DNA of 64,000 bases from JAKALD01 sp963817785 (GCA_963817785.1 CAWFPL010000002.1:1426001-1490000), one strand, 5' to 3'; shown: positions 17,573 to 26,790, counted from the stretch's first letter. Notes: a model not told the origin generated them from the letters alone. A program made the numbers and translations.

Positions 17573-17911
17573 ATGACGAAGTCCGAACTGATCGCGCGCC
17601 TCGCCCAGCGCTATCCGCAGCTGGTGGCGAAGGACGCCGAATACGCGGTGAAGATGATTCTCGATGCGATGACGAACGCGCTGCTCAGCGGCAATCGCAT
17701 CGAGATTCGCGGCTTCGGCAGCTTCGGCTTGAACTACCGTCCGCCGCGCGTGGGGCGCAATCCGAAGTCCGGCGAGAAGGTGCACGTTCCCGAGAAGTAC
17801 GTGCCGCACTTCAAGGCCGGCAAGGAGCTGCGTGAGCGCGTCGATGCGGAGGAGGAGCAGTCCGCGCCGCAGCCGGAACGCGTGCCGGCCGCGACGCGGG
17901 CGTCTCGATAG
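17573..17911 (+). CDS. ihfB: Integration host factor subunit beta
   Basis: 112 residues of the HU/IHF fold: MTKSELIARLAQRYP, the RIEIRGFGSFGLNYRPPRVGRNPKSGEKV arm (beta ribbon with the intercalating Pro) and VPHFKAGKELRERV. The C-terminal tail of about 18 residues (EEEQSAPQPERVPAATRASR) exceeds the roughly 94-aa E. coli protein. A very strong GGGGGGAGGGG site precedes the ATG. It bends DNA with IhfA and often assists tyrosine recombinases and conjugation, which could matter for the ICE at the other end of the window. Confidence 0.95.
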   Translation: MTKSELIARLAQRYPQLVAKDAEYAVKMILDAMTNALLSGNRIEIRGFGSFGLNYRPPRVGRNPKSGEKVHVPEKYVPHFKAGKELRERVDAEEEQSAPQPERVPAATRASR

Positions 17912-17958
17912 GGCCTTCGGCAGTGCTGCGGGCGCCGTAATCCCCGCCCAACCCGAGC

Positions 17959-18264
17959 ATGCGCTTCCTCAACTGGACGCTCCGGCTGGTCGTTTTCCTG
18001 GTCCTCGTCGCGTTCGCGGCGAAGAACACGGAGCCGGTCACGCTGCATTTCTACTTCGACTTGGCCTGGCAGGCGCCGCTGGTGGTGCTGCTGCTCGCGT
18101 TCTTCACCGCAGGGGCCGTGCTCGGGCTGCTGGCCATGCTCGCGACCATGCTGCGGCAGCGGCGCGAGATCCTGCAGCTCAGGCGCGACGCCCGCAAGAG
18201 GGGCGCGGCCGAGCGCGGCGAAGGGCGCCCGGGTCCCGAGCTGCCGCCGGCGGTCGACGGCTAG
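17959..18264 (+). CDS. lapA: LapA-domain membrane protein
   Basis: 101 residues with two transmembrane segments (about 6-24 and 38-62) and a charged cytoplasmic tail (LRQRRELLQ-like RREILQLRRDARKR), the DUF1049/LapA pattern. LapA works with LapB in the inner membrane to regulate LPS synthesis through FtsH control of LpxC in E. coli. Its position between ihfB and lapB is conserved in proteobacteria. Twelve bases separate it from lapB. Confidence 0.87.
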   Translation: MRFLNWTLRLVVFLVLVAFAAKNTEPVTLHFYFDLAWQAPLVVLLLAFFTAGAVLGLLAMLATMLRQRREILQLRRDARKRGAAERGEGRPGPELPPAVDG

Positions 18265-18276
18265 GGCGGCCCGGGC

Positions 18277-19455
18277 ATGGAATTCGAGTACTGGTGGCTG
18301 CTCGGCTTTCCGCTTTTCTTCGGCCTGGGCTGGATGGCGGCGCGCATCGACATCAAGCAATTGGTCTCCGAGTCGCGCGCCTTGCCGCGCTCGTACTTCA
18401 AGGGGCTGAACTTCCTGCTCAACGAGCAGCCGGACAAGGCGATCGAAGCCTTTATCGAGGTCGTCAAGGTCGACCGGGAGACGGTCGAGCTGCATTTCGC
18501 CCTGGGCAGCCTGTTTCGGCGCCGCGGCGAGTATGACCGCGCCATACGCATGCACCAGCATCTGCTCGAGCGCGCCGACCTCGGCCAGGAGCAGCGCGTC
18601 AGCGCGCAGTTCGAGCTCGGCCAGGACTATCTGAAGGCCGGAATCCTGGACCGGGCCGAGGAGGCGTTCCGGCGCCTGTCCGACGGGCCGCACGCCGCCG
18701 CGGCGCGGCGCCATCTGCTCGAGATCTACCAGCAGGAGAAGGACTGGCAGAAGGCGATCGACATGGCGCGCCGCATCGAAGCCGAAAGCGGCGAGTCCCG
18801 CGGCAAGGAGATCTCGCAATACCTTTGCGAGCTCGCCGCAATCGAGGTCACGCACTCGCGTCCGGAAGCCGCACGCCAGCACCTGGAGGCGGCGCTGGAG
18901 GCGAACCGCAAAGCGGTGCGCGCGAGCCTGCAGCTCGGCGACCTGGAGCGTGTGGCCGGAAACCTGGAGCGCGCCATCGAGCACTGGAAGCGAATCGAGT
19001 CGCAGGATCCGGCCTTCCTTGCGCTGGTGGCCCAGCGTCTGCTCGACGCGCATCGCGACGCGGGACGGCTGGACGACGGCCTGCGGCTGCTGGCGGGCTA
19101 TCTCGAGCACTATCCGTCGCTCGATCTGCTCGACACCGTGTTCCAGTACACCCTGGAGGCGCAGGGAGCCGAGGCGGCGTACAAGCTGGTGCGCGACGAG
19201 CTGCGCCGCAACCCGACGCTGCTCGGCCTGGACCGGCTGCTGGAAGCGCAGATCGTCGGCGCGGCGAACCCGGATCGGCGGCGCGACCTCGAGCTGGTGC
19301 GCAACCTGGTGCATAGCCACACGCGCCGGCTGGCGCGCTACCGCTGCGAGAACTGCGGCTTCAAGGCGCGGCAGTTCCACTGGCAATGCCCGGCCTGCGG
19401 CGGCTGGGGCACCTACCCGCCGCGGCGCAGCGAGGAGTTCGATCTCGCCCCTTGA
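18277..19455 (+). CDS. lapB: LapB (YciM) TPR protein of LPS assembly control
   Basis: 392 residues: one N-terminal membrane anchor (WWLLGFPLFFGLGWMAARID), then TPR repeats from about 45 to 350 (NEQPDKAIEAFIEVVKVD, LHFALGSLFRRRGEYDRAIRMHQHLL, and later units), and a C-terminal rubredoxin-like metal site CENCGFKARQFHWQCPACGGWGTYPP with two CxxC pairs. This is the exact LapB architecture and length (E. coli 389 aa). It recruits FtsH to LpxC and so sets LPS output. The neighbouring ugd, rfaE1 and hldD genes also serve the cell envelope. Confidence 0.95.
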   Translation: MEFEYWWLLGFPLFFGLGWMAARIDIKQLVSESRALPRSYFKGLNFLLNEQPDKAIEAFIEVVKVDRETVELHFALGSLFRRRGEYDRAIRMHQHLLERADLGQEQRVSAQFELGQDYLKAGILDRAEEAFRRLSDGPHAAAARRHLLEIYQQEKDWQKAIDMARRIEAESGESRGKEISQYLCELAAIEVTHSRPEAARQHLEAALEANRKAVRASLQLGDLERVAGNLERAIEHWKRIESQDPAFLALVAQRLLDAHRDAGRLDDGLRLLAGYLEHYPSLDLLDTVFQYTLEAQGAEAAYKLVRDELRRNPTLLGLDRLLEAQIVGAANPDRRRDLELVRNLVHSHTRRLARYRCENCGFKARQFHWQCPACGGWGTYPPRRSEEFDLAP

Positions 19456-19546
19456 GACCGGCTGCGAAAGCAGGCGGGCAGCGAGACGCGCCCGCCGCGA
19501 CCAGGAGCCAGCCATACATGTCAACTGAACCCGGAGAGCGAAGGAT

Positions 19547-20872
19547 ATGAAGGTCACGGTGGTGGGCACCGGCTACGTCGGCCTAGTCACTGGCGCGTGC
19601 CTCGCCGACATGGGCAACCACGTGTTCTGCCTCGATCTCGACGCGGCGAAGATCGCGACGCTGAACGACGGCCGGCTGCCGATTTTCGAGCCGGGGCTGG
19701 AGCCGATCGTGCGCCGCAACCGTGCCGCGGGCCGTCTGGTCTTTTCCACTGATGTCGCAGCCAGCGTCGCCCACGGCGAGCTGCAATTCGTCGCCGTCGG
19801 CACGCCGCCCGGCGAGGACGGCTCTGCCGAGCTGCGGCACGTGCTCGCCGCCGCGCGCGCCATCGGACGTCACATGGACGGCTACCGGGTGGTCGTGAAC
19901 AAGTCGACCGTTCCGGTGGGCACCGCCGACCTGGTGCGCCAGGCGGTTGCGCAGGAGCTCGCGCGGCGCGGCGCGGGCCACGATTTCGGCGTCGTGTCGA
20001 ACCCCGAGTTTCTCAAGGAGGGCGCGGCGGTCGAGGATTTCATGCGCCCGGACCGGATCATCCTCGGCGCCGAGGACGAGCGCGCCATGCAGCGGCTGCG
20101 CGAGCTCTACGCCCCGTTCCAGCGCAACCACGAGCGCGTGATCGCAATGAGCGTGCGCTCGGCCGAGCTAAGCAAGTACGCCGCGAACGCGATGCTCGCG
20201 ACCCGCATCTCGTTCATGAACGAGCTCGCCAACCTCGCCGAGGCGCTCGGTGCCGACATCGAGCAGGTGCGCCGCGGCATCGGCTCCGACCCGCGCATCG
20301 GCTACCATTTCCTCTACCCGGGCGCCGGCTTCGGTGGATCGTGCTTTCCGAAGGACGTGAAGGCGCTGCGGCGCACCGCCGAGCAGGCCGGCCGGCCGCT
20401 GAAGGTGCTGGCCGCGGTCGAGGCGGTCAACGAAGCGCAGAAGCACGTGCTGGCGCAGAAGATCGCCGCGCGCTTCGGCAAGGACCTCGCGGGCCGGCGC
20501 TTCGCGGTGTGGGGGCTCGCGTTCAAGCCGAACACCGACGACATGCGCGAGGCGCCCAGCCTCGCCCTGATCGCCGACCTGCTCGCAGCCGGGGCCAGCG
20601 TGCGGGCCTACGACCCGGTGGCGCGCGGCGAGGCGGCGAAGATCTACGCCGGCGAGCCGCGCGTGCAGATCGTGGACGCGGCGCAAGCGGCGCTCGAGGG
20701 CTGCGACGCGCTCGCCGTGGTGACCGAATGGCAGGAGTTCCGCAGCCCGGACTTCGCGGCGCTCAAGCTCGCGCTCAAGACGCCGGCGATCTTCGACGGG
20801 CGCAATCTGTACGAGCCCGCCGCGCTGCGCGCGCTCGGCATCGAGTATTTCCCGATCGGGAGGGCCGCGTGA
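19547..20872 (+). CDS. ugd: UDP-glucose 6-dehydrogenase
   Basis: 441 residues: N-terminal Rossmann motif VVGTGYVGLVTGACLA, STVPVGTADLVR, EFLKEGAAVEDFMRPDRIILG, then GSCFPKDVKAL with the catalytic cysteine (GAGFGGSCFPKD) and a C-terminal nucleotide-sugar domain (GLAFKPNTDDMREAPSL). It oxidises UDP-glucose to UDP-glucuronate for polysaccharide synthesis. The TGA overlaps the GTG start of rfaE1 by four bases, which couples it to the heptose genes. Confidence 0.96.
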   Translation: MKVTVVGTGYVGLVTGACLADMGNHVFCLDLDAAKIATLNDGRLPIFEPGLEPIVRRNRAAGRLVFSTDVAASVAHGELQFVAVGTPPGEDGSAELRHVLAAARAIGRHMDGYRVVVNKSTVPVGTADLVRQAVAQELARRGAGHDFGVVSNPEFLKEGAAVEDFMRPDRIILGAEDERAMQRLRELYAPFQRNHERVIAMSVRSAELSKYAANAMLATRISFMNELANLAEALGADIEQVRRGIGSDPRIGYHFLYPGAGFGGSCFPKDVKALRRTAEQAGRPLKVLAAVEAVNEAQKHVLAQKIAARFGKDLAGRRFAVWGLAFKPNTDDMREAPSLALIADLLAAGASVRAYDPVARGEAAKIYAGEPRVQIVDAAQAALEGCDALAVVTEWQEFRSPDFAALKLALKTPAIFDGRNLYEPAALRALGIEYFPIGRAA

Positions 20873-21795
20873 AGGCGCCCGACACGTCCAAAGCCTGCGT
20901 GCTGGTGGTGGGCGACGTGATGCTCGATCGCTACTGGTTCGGCGACGCCACGCGCATTTCGCCCGAGGCGCCGGTACCGGTGGTGCGCTTCCAGAAGGAG
21001 AAGCTGATGCTCGGCGGCGCCGCCAACGTCGCGCACAACTGCGCGGCGCTCGGCGCGCGCACGCAGCTGCTGTCGGTGGTGGGTGTCGACGAGGCGGGCG
21101 CGAGCCTGCAGCGGCTGCTGGAGGAAGCCGGCATCCGCGCGAGCCTGCAGCGCGACCCCTCGATGGCGACCACCGTGAAGCTGCGGGTTATCGGTCAGCG
21201 CCAGCACCAGCTGTTGCGCATCGACTTCGAGACCCAGCCCTCGCACGAGGTGCTCGCCTCGAAGCTGGCCGACTTCAAGGCGGCGCTGCCTGCGTGCAAC
21301 ATGGTGATCCTGTCGGACTACGGCAAGGGCGGGCTCACCCACATCGTGCACATGATCGAGGCTGCGCGCGCCGCGGGCAAGACGGTGCTGGTCGATCCGA
21401 AGGGCGACGACTACACGCGCTATCGGGGCGCCAGCGTGGTGACCCCGAACGTCGAGGAGCTGCGCGAGGTGGTCGGCCGCTGGGCCGACGAAGCCGACCT
21501 CGCGCGCCGCGCGCAGGAGCTGCGCGCCGCGCTCGGCCTCGATGCGCTGCTGCTGACGCGCGGGGCGGACGGCATGTCGCTCTTCCGCGCGGGCGGCGCG
21601 ACGCACTTCAAGGCCGAGGCGCGCGAAGTGTACGATGTGAGCGGTGCGGGCGATACGGTCATCGCGTCGATCGGCGTGATGCTCGGCTGCGGCGCGCCGC
21701 TCGAGGACGCGGTGCGCGTCGCCAACCTGGCCGGAGGAATCAAGGTCGGCAAGTTCGGCACCGCGCCGGTCACGCGACAGGAGCTGTTCGGATAA
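20869..21795 (+). CDS. rfaE1: D-glycero-beta-D-manno-heptose-7-phosphate kinase
   Basis: 308 residues from GTG 20869. PfkB/ribokinase fold: VVGDVMLDRYWFGDATRISPEAPVPVV, LGGAANVAHNCAALG, LVDPKGDDYTRYRGASVVTPN and the catalytic Asp in YDVSGAGDTVIASIG. Only the kinase half of HldE is present; the adenylyltransferase domain (rfaE2) must be encoded elsewhere, as in other betaproteobacteria. It makes heptose 1,7-bisphosphate for the LPS inner core. Three bases separate it from hldD. Confidence 0.95.
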   Translation: MKAPDTSKACVLVVGDVMLDRYWFGDATRISPEAPVPVVRFQKEKLMLGGAANVAHNCAALGARTQLLSVVGVDEAGASLQRLLEEAGIRASLQRDPSMATTVKLRVIGQRQHQLLRIDFETQPSHEVLASKLADFKAALPACNMVILSDYGKGGLTHIVHMIEAARAAGKTVLVDPKGDDYTRYRGASVVTPNVEELREVVGRWADEADLARRAQELRAALGLDALLLTRGADGMSLFRAGGATHFKAEAREVYDVSGAGDTVIASIGVMLGCGAPLEDAVRVANLAGGIKVGKFGTAPVTRQELFG

Positions 21796-21798
21796 ATC

Positions 21799-22800
21799 AT
21801 GGTGTATTACGTCGTTACCGGCGCCGCCGGCTTCATCGGATCGCAGCTCGTCGCCGCGCTCAACCGCGCCGGCGTGAGCGAGATCATCGCGGTCGACAAC
21901 CTGCAGAACGCTGACAAGTTCAGGAACCTGGTCGACTGCGAGTTCGAGGACTACTTCGACAAGCGCGAATTCCTCGAGCGCCTCGGGGACGGCCAGTTTG
22001 ACGGCGCGGTCGAGGCGATCTTGCACCAGGGCGCCTGCTCGGACACGATGCACACCGACGGCCGCTACATGATGGACAACAACTACCGCTACTCGCGCTC
22101 GCTGCTCGACTGGTGCCAGGAGGAGGAGATCCCGTTCCTGTACGCCTCGTCGGCGTCGGTGTACGGCGCGGGGCGCGAGTTCCGCGAGGAGCGCGCCTGC
22201 GAGGCGCCGCTCAACATCTACGCCTACTCGAAGTTCCTGTTCGACGAGCACGTGCGCCGGCACTTCGCCGCGCGCAGCGCGCAGATCGCCGGGTTCCGCT
22301 ACTTCAACGTCTACGGGCCGAACGAGCAGCACAAGGGGCGCATGGCGTCGGTCGCGCTGCACGCCTTCAACCAGTACCTGGCCGAGGGCGCGGTGAAGCT
22401 GTTCGTCGGTTCGGGCGGCTTCGGCGACGGGGAGCAGCGGCGCGATTTCGTGCACGTCGACGACGTGGTCAACGTCAATCTCTACTTCCTGGACCACCCC
22501 GAGGTGTCGGGGATCTACAACTGCGGAACCGGGCGCGCGCAGAGCTTCAACGACGTCGCGGCGGCGGTGGTGAACACCGTGCGCGAGGCGCGCGGCGAGC
22601 CCGCCCTGACGCTGGCGCAGCTGGTCGCGCAGGGGCAGGTCCAGTACGTCCCGTTCCCGCCCCAGTTGGCCGGCAAGTACCAGAGCTTCACCGAAGCGGA
22701 CCTGTCGCAGCTGCGGGCGGCCGGCTACGCCGGCGACTTCCACACGGTCGAGGCGGGCGTCGGCTCTTACGCGAAGCGCCTGCTCGCGGCGCGCGGCTGA
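21799..22800 (+). CDS. hldD: ADP-L-glycero-D-manno-heptose-6-epimerase
   Basis: 333 residues of the extended SDR type: VTGAAGFIGSQLVAALN, LHQGACSDTMHTDGRYMMDNNY, the YAYSKF catalytic pair and FRYFNVYGPNEQHKGRMASV, all typical of HldD. It converts the D,D to the L,D form of ADP-heptose. Together with rfaE1 and ugd it forms a sugar-nucleotide operon; cysM follows 9 bases later. Confidence 0.96.
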   Translation: MVYYVVTGAAGFIGSQLVAALNRAGVSEIIAVDNLQNADKFRNLVDCEFEDYFDKREFLERLGDGQFDGAVEAILHQGACSDTMHTDGRYMMDNNYRYSRSLLDWCQEEEIPFLYASSASVYGAGREFREERACEAPLNIYAYSKFLFDEHVRRHFAARSAQIAGFRYFNVYGPNEQHKGRMASVALHAFNQYLAEGAVKLFVGSGGFGDGEQRRDFVHVDDVVNVNLYFLDHPEVSGIYNCGTGRAQSFNDVAAAVVNTVREARGEPALTLAQLVAQGQVQYVPFPPQLAGKYQSFTEADLSQLRAAGYAGDFHTVEAGVGSYAKRLLAARG

Positions 22801-22809
22801 GGAGCGGCC

Positions 22810-23709
22810 ATGCAAAGGACGATCGAGGATTTCATCGGCGACACGCCGCTGGTGCGCCTGCAGCGGCTGCCGGGCGAGGACGGCCGCAGCAAAGGCAACA
22901 CGATCCTCGCCAAGCTCGAGGGCGACAACCCGGCGGGATCGGTCAAGGACCGGCCGGCGATGTCGATGATCCGCCGCGCCGAGCAGCGCGGCACGATCAA
23001 GCTTGGCGATATCCTCATCGAGCCGACCAGCGGCAACACCGGCATCGGGCTAGCGATGGCGGCGGCGCTGCGCGGCTACCGCATGGTACTGATCATGCCG
23101 GAGAACCAGACCACGGAGCGCAAGCGCACCATGCGCGCCTACGGCGCCGAGCTGATCCTGACGCCGAAGGAGGGAGGCATCGAAGCATCGCGCGACCTCG
23201 CCGAGAAGATGGTGCGCGAGGGCCGCGGCATCATGCTCGACCAGTTCGCCAACCCGGACAACCCGCTCGCCCACTACGAGGGCACCGGCCCGGAGATCTG
23301 GCGCGACACCGGGGGCAGGATCACCCACTTCGTCTCCTCGATGGGCACCACCGGCACCATCATGGGCTGCTCGCGCTTCTTCAAGGAGAAGAACCCCGCG
23401 ATCCAGGTCGTCGGCTGCCAGCCCGAGGAGGGCTCGCAGATCGCGGGCATCCGCAAGTGGTCCGAGGACTACCTGCCGAAGATCTACGACAAGCGCCGCG
23501 TCGACCGGATCGAATACGTGAGCCAGGCGGACGCCGAGGAGATGGCGCGGCGCCTGGCGCGGGAGGAGGGCATCTTCGCCGGGGTGTCCTCCGGCGGCGC
23601 GATGCACGTGGCGCTGCGCATCGCGCGCGAGCTGAGCAACGCGGTCATCGTCAGCATCGTCTGCGACCGCGGCGACCGCTACCTGTCTTCGGGCGTGTTT
23701 CCGGAGTGA
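22810..23709 (+). CDS. cysM: Cysteine synthase B
   Basis: 299 residues, PLP fold type II. The Schiff-base lysine lies in NPAGSVKDRPAMSMI, the substrate loop is PTSGNTGIGLAMAAAL and the phosphate loop is SSMGTTGTIMG. The size and the CysM-type motif RRVDRIEYVSQADAEEMAR fit CysM rather than CysK. It makes cysteine from O-acetylserine with sulfide or thiosulfate. It is the last gene of the envelope run and is followed by an unusual 21-bp-arm inverted repeat. Confidence 0.94.
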   Translation: MQRTIEDFIGDTPLVRLQRLPGEDGRSKGNTILAKLEGDNPAGSVKDRPAMSMIRRAEQRGTIKLGDILIEPTSGNTGIGLAMAAALRGYRMVLIMPENQTTERKRTMRAYGAELILTPKEGGIEASRDLAEKMVREGRGIMLDQFANPDNPLAHYEGTGPEIWRDTGGRITHFVSSMGTTGTIMGCSRFFKEKNPAIQVVGCQPEEGSQIAGIRKWSEDYLPKIYDKRRVDRIEYVSQADAEEMARRLAREEGIFAGVSSGGAMHVALRIARELSNAVIVSIVCDRGDRYLSSGVFPE

Positions 23710-23759
23710 TGGGGTGGTGCGGTGCGTCCAGCAGGGTGCTGGTTTTAGGTTCTCATGGC

Positions 23760-23806
23760 CTCCCGTTTTTAAGCGGGTCGCCTTTCGACCCGCTTAAAAA
23801 CGGGAG
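23760..23806. repeat. Perfect 21-bp inverted repeat with 5-base loop
   Basis: The left arm (23760-23780, ctcccgtttttaagcgggtc then g) is repeated exactly in reverse complement at 23786-23806, with the loop CCTTT between. It lies 50 bases past cysM and 72 before the exonuclease gene. It could act as an RNA hairpin terminator, but no T run follows on either strand. The rest of 23710-23878 shows no gene. Confidence 0.9.
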
Positions 23807-23878
23807 ATCGGGGAGAACCACGTCGTGATTCCGCGACAGTCGAGCATCTGAGGAACCCTCCGGTACGCATCATTCCGC

Positions 23879-24661
23879 ATGACCCCCATCCTCGCCTTCG
23901 ACATCGAGACCGTGCCCGACTGCGCCGGCATCCGGCGGCTGTACGGGCTGCCCGAGTCGCTGCCGGATAACGACGTCGCCGCGATCGCGTTCCAGAAGCG
24001 CCGCACCCAGACCGGCAGCGATTTCCTGCCGCCGCACCTGCAGCGGGTGATCGTGATCTCGTGCGTGCTGCGCGACGCCGAGCAGATCCGGGTGTGGTCG
24101 ATCGGCGAGCCGGAAGAGGACGAGTGTGCCGCGATCCAGCGCTTCTACGACGGCATCGAGCGCTACACGCCGCAGCTCGTGTCCTGGAACGGCGGCGGCT
24201 TCGACCTGCCGGTGCTGAACTACCGCGGGCTGGCGCACGGCGTGAGCGCCGCGCGCTTCTGGGAGTCGGGCGACGAGGACCGCGATTTCCGCTTCAACAA
24301 CTATCTCAGCCGCTACCACACGCGCCATCTCGACCTGATGGACGTGTTCGCCATGTACCAGCCGCGCAACAACGCCCCGCTGGACGACCTGGCGCGCATC
24401 GCCGGCTTCCCCGGCAAGATCGGCATGGAAGGCTCCGCGGTGTGGGAGCAGTTCTGCAAGGGCGAGGTTCAGCGCATCCGCAACTACTGCGAGGCCGATT
24501 GCGCCAACACCTACCTGCTCTACCTGCGCTTCCAGCTGCTGCGCGGCGCGTTCAGCGCCGAGCACTACCGGCGCGAATGCGGGCTGCTGCGCGCGCTGCT
24601 GGAAAAGCAGGACGAGCCGCACTGGCGCGAGTTCCTCGCCGGCTGGCAGGAGCGCGGGTGA
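23879..24661 (+). CDS. Predicted 3'-5' exonuclease, PolB-proofreading type
   Basis: 260 residues of the DnaQ-like RNase H fold. ExoI motif ILAFDIETVPDC (acidic pair in FDIET), ExoII region SWNGGGFDLPVLNYR and ExoIII-like NYCEADCANTYLLYLRFQ with Asp are present, the pattern of the stand-alone exonuclease family related to DNA polymerase B. In between is HLDLMDVFAMYQPRNNAPLDDLARIAGFPGK. It is probably a single-strand DNA or RNA trimming enzyme. It lies 7 bases before rlmD, and the pair is often co-located. Confidence 0.85.
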   Translation: MTPILAFDIETVPDCAGIRRLYGLPESLPDNDVAAIAFQKRRTQTGSDFLPPHLQRVIVISCVLRDAEQIRVWSIGEPEEDECAAIQRFYDGIERYTPQLVSWNGGGFDLPVLNYRGLAHGVSAARFWESGDEDRDFRFNNYLSRYHTRHLDLMDVFAMYQPRNNAPLDDLARIAGFPGKIGMEGSAVWEQFCKGEVQRIRNYCEADCANTYLLYLRFQLLRGAFSAEHYRRECGLLRALLEKQDEPHWREFLAGWQERG

Positions 24662-24668
24662 CGCGGGC

Positions 24669-25994
24669 GTGAAGCGCGCGCCGGCCGCGCCGCGCCTGCG
24701 GCTCGCCATCGAATCGCTGGACGTCGAAGGCCGCGGCGTCGCGCGCAATCCCGAGGGCAAGGTGGTGTTCGTCGAGGGGGCGCTGCCCGGCGAGCGCGTC
24801 GAGGCCGAGCTGCTGGAGCGTAAGCCCTCGTTCGACCTGATGCGCACGGTGGCCGTGCTGCGCGAGTGCAGCGGCCGGCGCGCGCCGCGCTGCCCGCATT
24901 TCGGCGTCTGCGGCGGCTGCGCCACGCAGCACGCGGACGCGCGCACCCAGATGGCCGCCAAGCAGCGCTGGCTCGAAGATAGCCTGCAGCGCATCGGCAA
25001 GGTGAAGCCCGAGACGCTGCTGCCGATCATCTACGGCGAGGAATGGGGCTACCGGCACCGCGCCCGGCTGACGGTGCGCCGGGTCGCGAAAAAGAACGGC
25101 GTGCTGGTGGGCTTTCACGAGCGGCGCTCGAGCTACGTCGCCGACATGTCGCGCTGCGAGATCCTGCCGCCGCGCATCGCGCGCCTGATTCCCGGTCTAC
25201 GCGCCCTGGTCGAGACGCTTTCCATTCGCGAGCGCCTGCCGCAGATCGAGCTGGCGGCGGGCGCGGACGCCGACGTGCTGGTGTTCCGCCACCTCGAGCC
25301 GCTGACGGCGGACGACGAGGCCAGGCTGCGCGCCTTCGCGGAGGAGGCGGGCATCCAGGTCTGGTTGCAGCCCCGCGGCCCGGACAGCGCGCACGCGTTC
25401 CATCCGCCGGGCGGGGCGGCGCTCGATTACGCGCTGCCGGAGTTCGGCCTGCGGCTCGGCTTCGGCCCGACGGACTTCACCCAGGTCAACCACGCGGTGA
25501 ACCGGGTACTGGTGTCGCGGGCGATGCGGCTGCTCGATCCGCGTCCGGGCGAGCGCATCGGCGACTTGTTCTGCGGCCTGGGCAACTTCTCACTGCCGAT
25601 CGCGCGCCTCGGCGCTTCGGTCCTCGGCCTGGAGGCGAGCGAAGGGCTGCTCGAGCGGGCGCGGCGCAACGCGGCCGCGAACGGCCTCGCGCAGCGCGCG
25701 GCGTTCGCCGCCGAGAACCTGTGCGCGCCCGGCGCCGGGCGGTTCGCCGCGCTGGGGCCGTTCGACAAGCTGCTGATCGATCCGCCGCGCGAAGGCGCGA
25801 TCGAGGTGGCGAAGGCGCTGCAGGAAGCCTGGCCGCGGCGCATCGTCTACGTGTCGTGCGACCCGGCGACGCTCGCGCGCGACGCGGGGGTCCTGGTGCA
25901 CGCCCAGGGTTTCCGGCTCGCCGCCGCGGGCGTGGTGAACATGTTTCCGCACACCGCGCACGTCGAGTCGATCGCGCTGTTCGAGCGCGGCTGA
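24669..25994 (+). CDS. rlmD: 23S rRNA (uracil(1939)-C(5))-methyltransferase RlmD
   Basis: 441 residues from GTG 24669. An N-terminal TRAM domain (IESLDVEGRGVARNPEGKVVFVEGALPGERV) is followed by the iron-sulfur motif CPHFGVCGGCATQH (with an earlier Cys in ECSGRRAPRC), then the SAM domain with GDLFCGLGNFSLPIA and LIDPPREGA and the catalytic VYVSCDPATLARD cysteine. It methylates U1939 of 23S rRNA. A hairpin with an A/T flank lies just past the stop and serves the convergent yccA gene. Confidence 0.94.
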   Translation: MKRAPAAPRLRLAIESLDVEGRGVARNPEGKVVFVEGALPGERVEAELLERKPSFDLMRTVAVLRECSGRRAPRCPHFGVCGGCATQHADARTQMAAKQRWLEDSLQRIGKVKPETLLPIIYGEEWGYRHRARLTVRRVAKKNGVLVGFHERRSSYVADMSRCEILPPRIARLIPGLRALVETLSIRERLPQIELAAGADADVLVFRHLEPLTADDEARLRAFAEEAGIQVWLQPRGPDSAHAFHPPGGAALDYALPEFGLRLGFGPTDFTQVNHAVNRVLVSRAMRLLDPRPGERIGDLFCGLGNFSLPIARLGASVLGLEASEGLLERARRNAAANGLAQRAAFAAENLCAPGAGRFAALGPFDKLLIDPPREGAIEVAKALQEAWPRRIVYVSCDPATLARDAGVLVHAQGFRLAAAGVVNMFPHTAHVESIALFERG

Positions 25995-26013
25995 GAGCGG
26001 CGCCGCCAAAAAG

Positions 26014-26035
26014 AAAGGGCGCCGCAGCGCCCTTT
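26014..26035. terminator. Terminator between rlmD and yccA
   Basis: AAAGGGCGC and GCGCCCTTT form a 9-bp stem around a CGCA loop. On the minus strand it is followed by CTTTTT, so it is a good intrinsic terminator for yccA; on the plus strand it may also stop rlmD transcripts. Confidence 0.82.
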
Positions 26036-26052
26036 CGCGGGAGTGTTTCCGC

Positions 26053-26790
26053 TTACCTGCGATTGCCGCCGCCGCCCAGCATCGCGAGGATCGTGAGCAG
26101 GTTGGCGAAGATGTTGAACAGGCTCATGTACACGCCCGTCGTGGCGATGATGTAGTTGGTCTCGCCGCCGCGCACGATCCGGTTCAGGTCGTGCAGCAGG
26201 AACAGCGAGAACACCACGATCACCAGCGTCGAGATGGTGAGGGCGAGCGCCGGGATGTGCAGGAACATGTTGGCGATCATCGCCACCAGCAGCGCCATCA
26301 TGCCGACGAACAGGAACTTGCCCATGAAGCCGAAGTCGCGCTTGGTGGTGGTCGCGATCGCGCCCATCACGAAGAAGATCAGCGCGGTGCCTCCCGCGGC
26401 ATAACCGACCAGCGCGGCCCCGTTGCCGAGCGCGAGCACGTAGGACAGCAGCGGCCCGAGCCACCACCCGAGGATGCCGGTCATGAGCAGCAGCAGCACG
26501 ACGCCCAGATGGCTGTTGCGATTGGCGACGATCGCGTACTGCAGCCCGATCACCGCGGCCATCATGATCAGGGTGCCGGCCATCGGATGCAGCACCATCA
26601 CGGCGCCGGTCGCCATGCCGATGTAGGCGCCGATCACCGTCGGGATCATGGTGAGCGCGAGCAGCAGGTAGGTATTGCGCAGGACCTTGTGCGCTTCGCT
26701 TCCCGGCAGCGCCATGCCCGGCGCGTAGCGCGGGCCGCCTTGGCCGAGGACCTGATCGTTCGAGCGGGCCGGTTCCATGTCGAATGGCAT
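26053..26790 (-). CDS. yccA: Bax inhibitor-1/YccA family membrane protein
   Basis: 245 residues with seven hydrophobic segments and a short hydrophilic N-terminus (about 1-37). SEAHKVLRNTYLLLALTMIPTVIGAYIGM opens TM1; the family segments GYAAGGTALIFFVMGAIAT and VIVVFSLFLLHDLNRIVRGGETNYI are present, the latter holding the conserved Asp. The E. coli YccA protein is an FtsH substrate and modulator. It is monocistronic, convergent with rlmD, with its promoter in 26791-26850. Confidence 0.9.
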   Translation of the reverse strand: MPFDMEPARSNDQVLGQGGPRYAPGMALPGSEAHKVLRNTYLLLALTMIPTVIGAYIGMATGAVMVLHPMAGTLIMMAAVIGLQYAIVANRNSHLGVVLLLLMTGILGWWLGPLLSYVLALGNGAALVGYAAGGTALIFFVMGAIATTTKRDFGFMGKFLFVGMMALLVAMIANMFLHIPALALTISTLVIVVFSLFLLHDLNRIVRGGETNYIIATTGVYMSLFNIFANLLTILAMLGGGGNRR

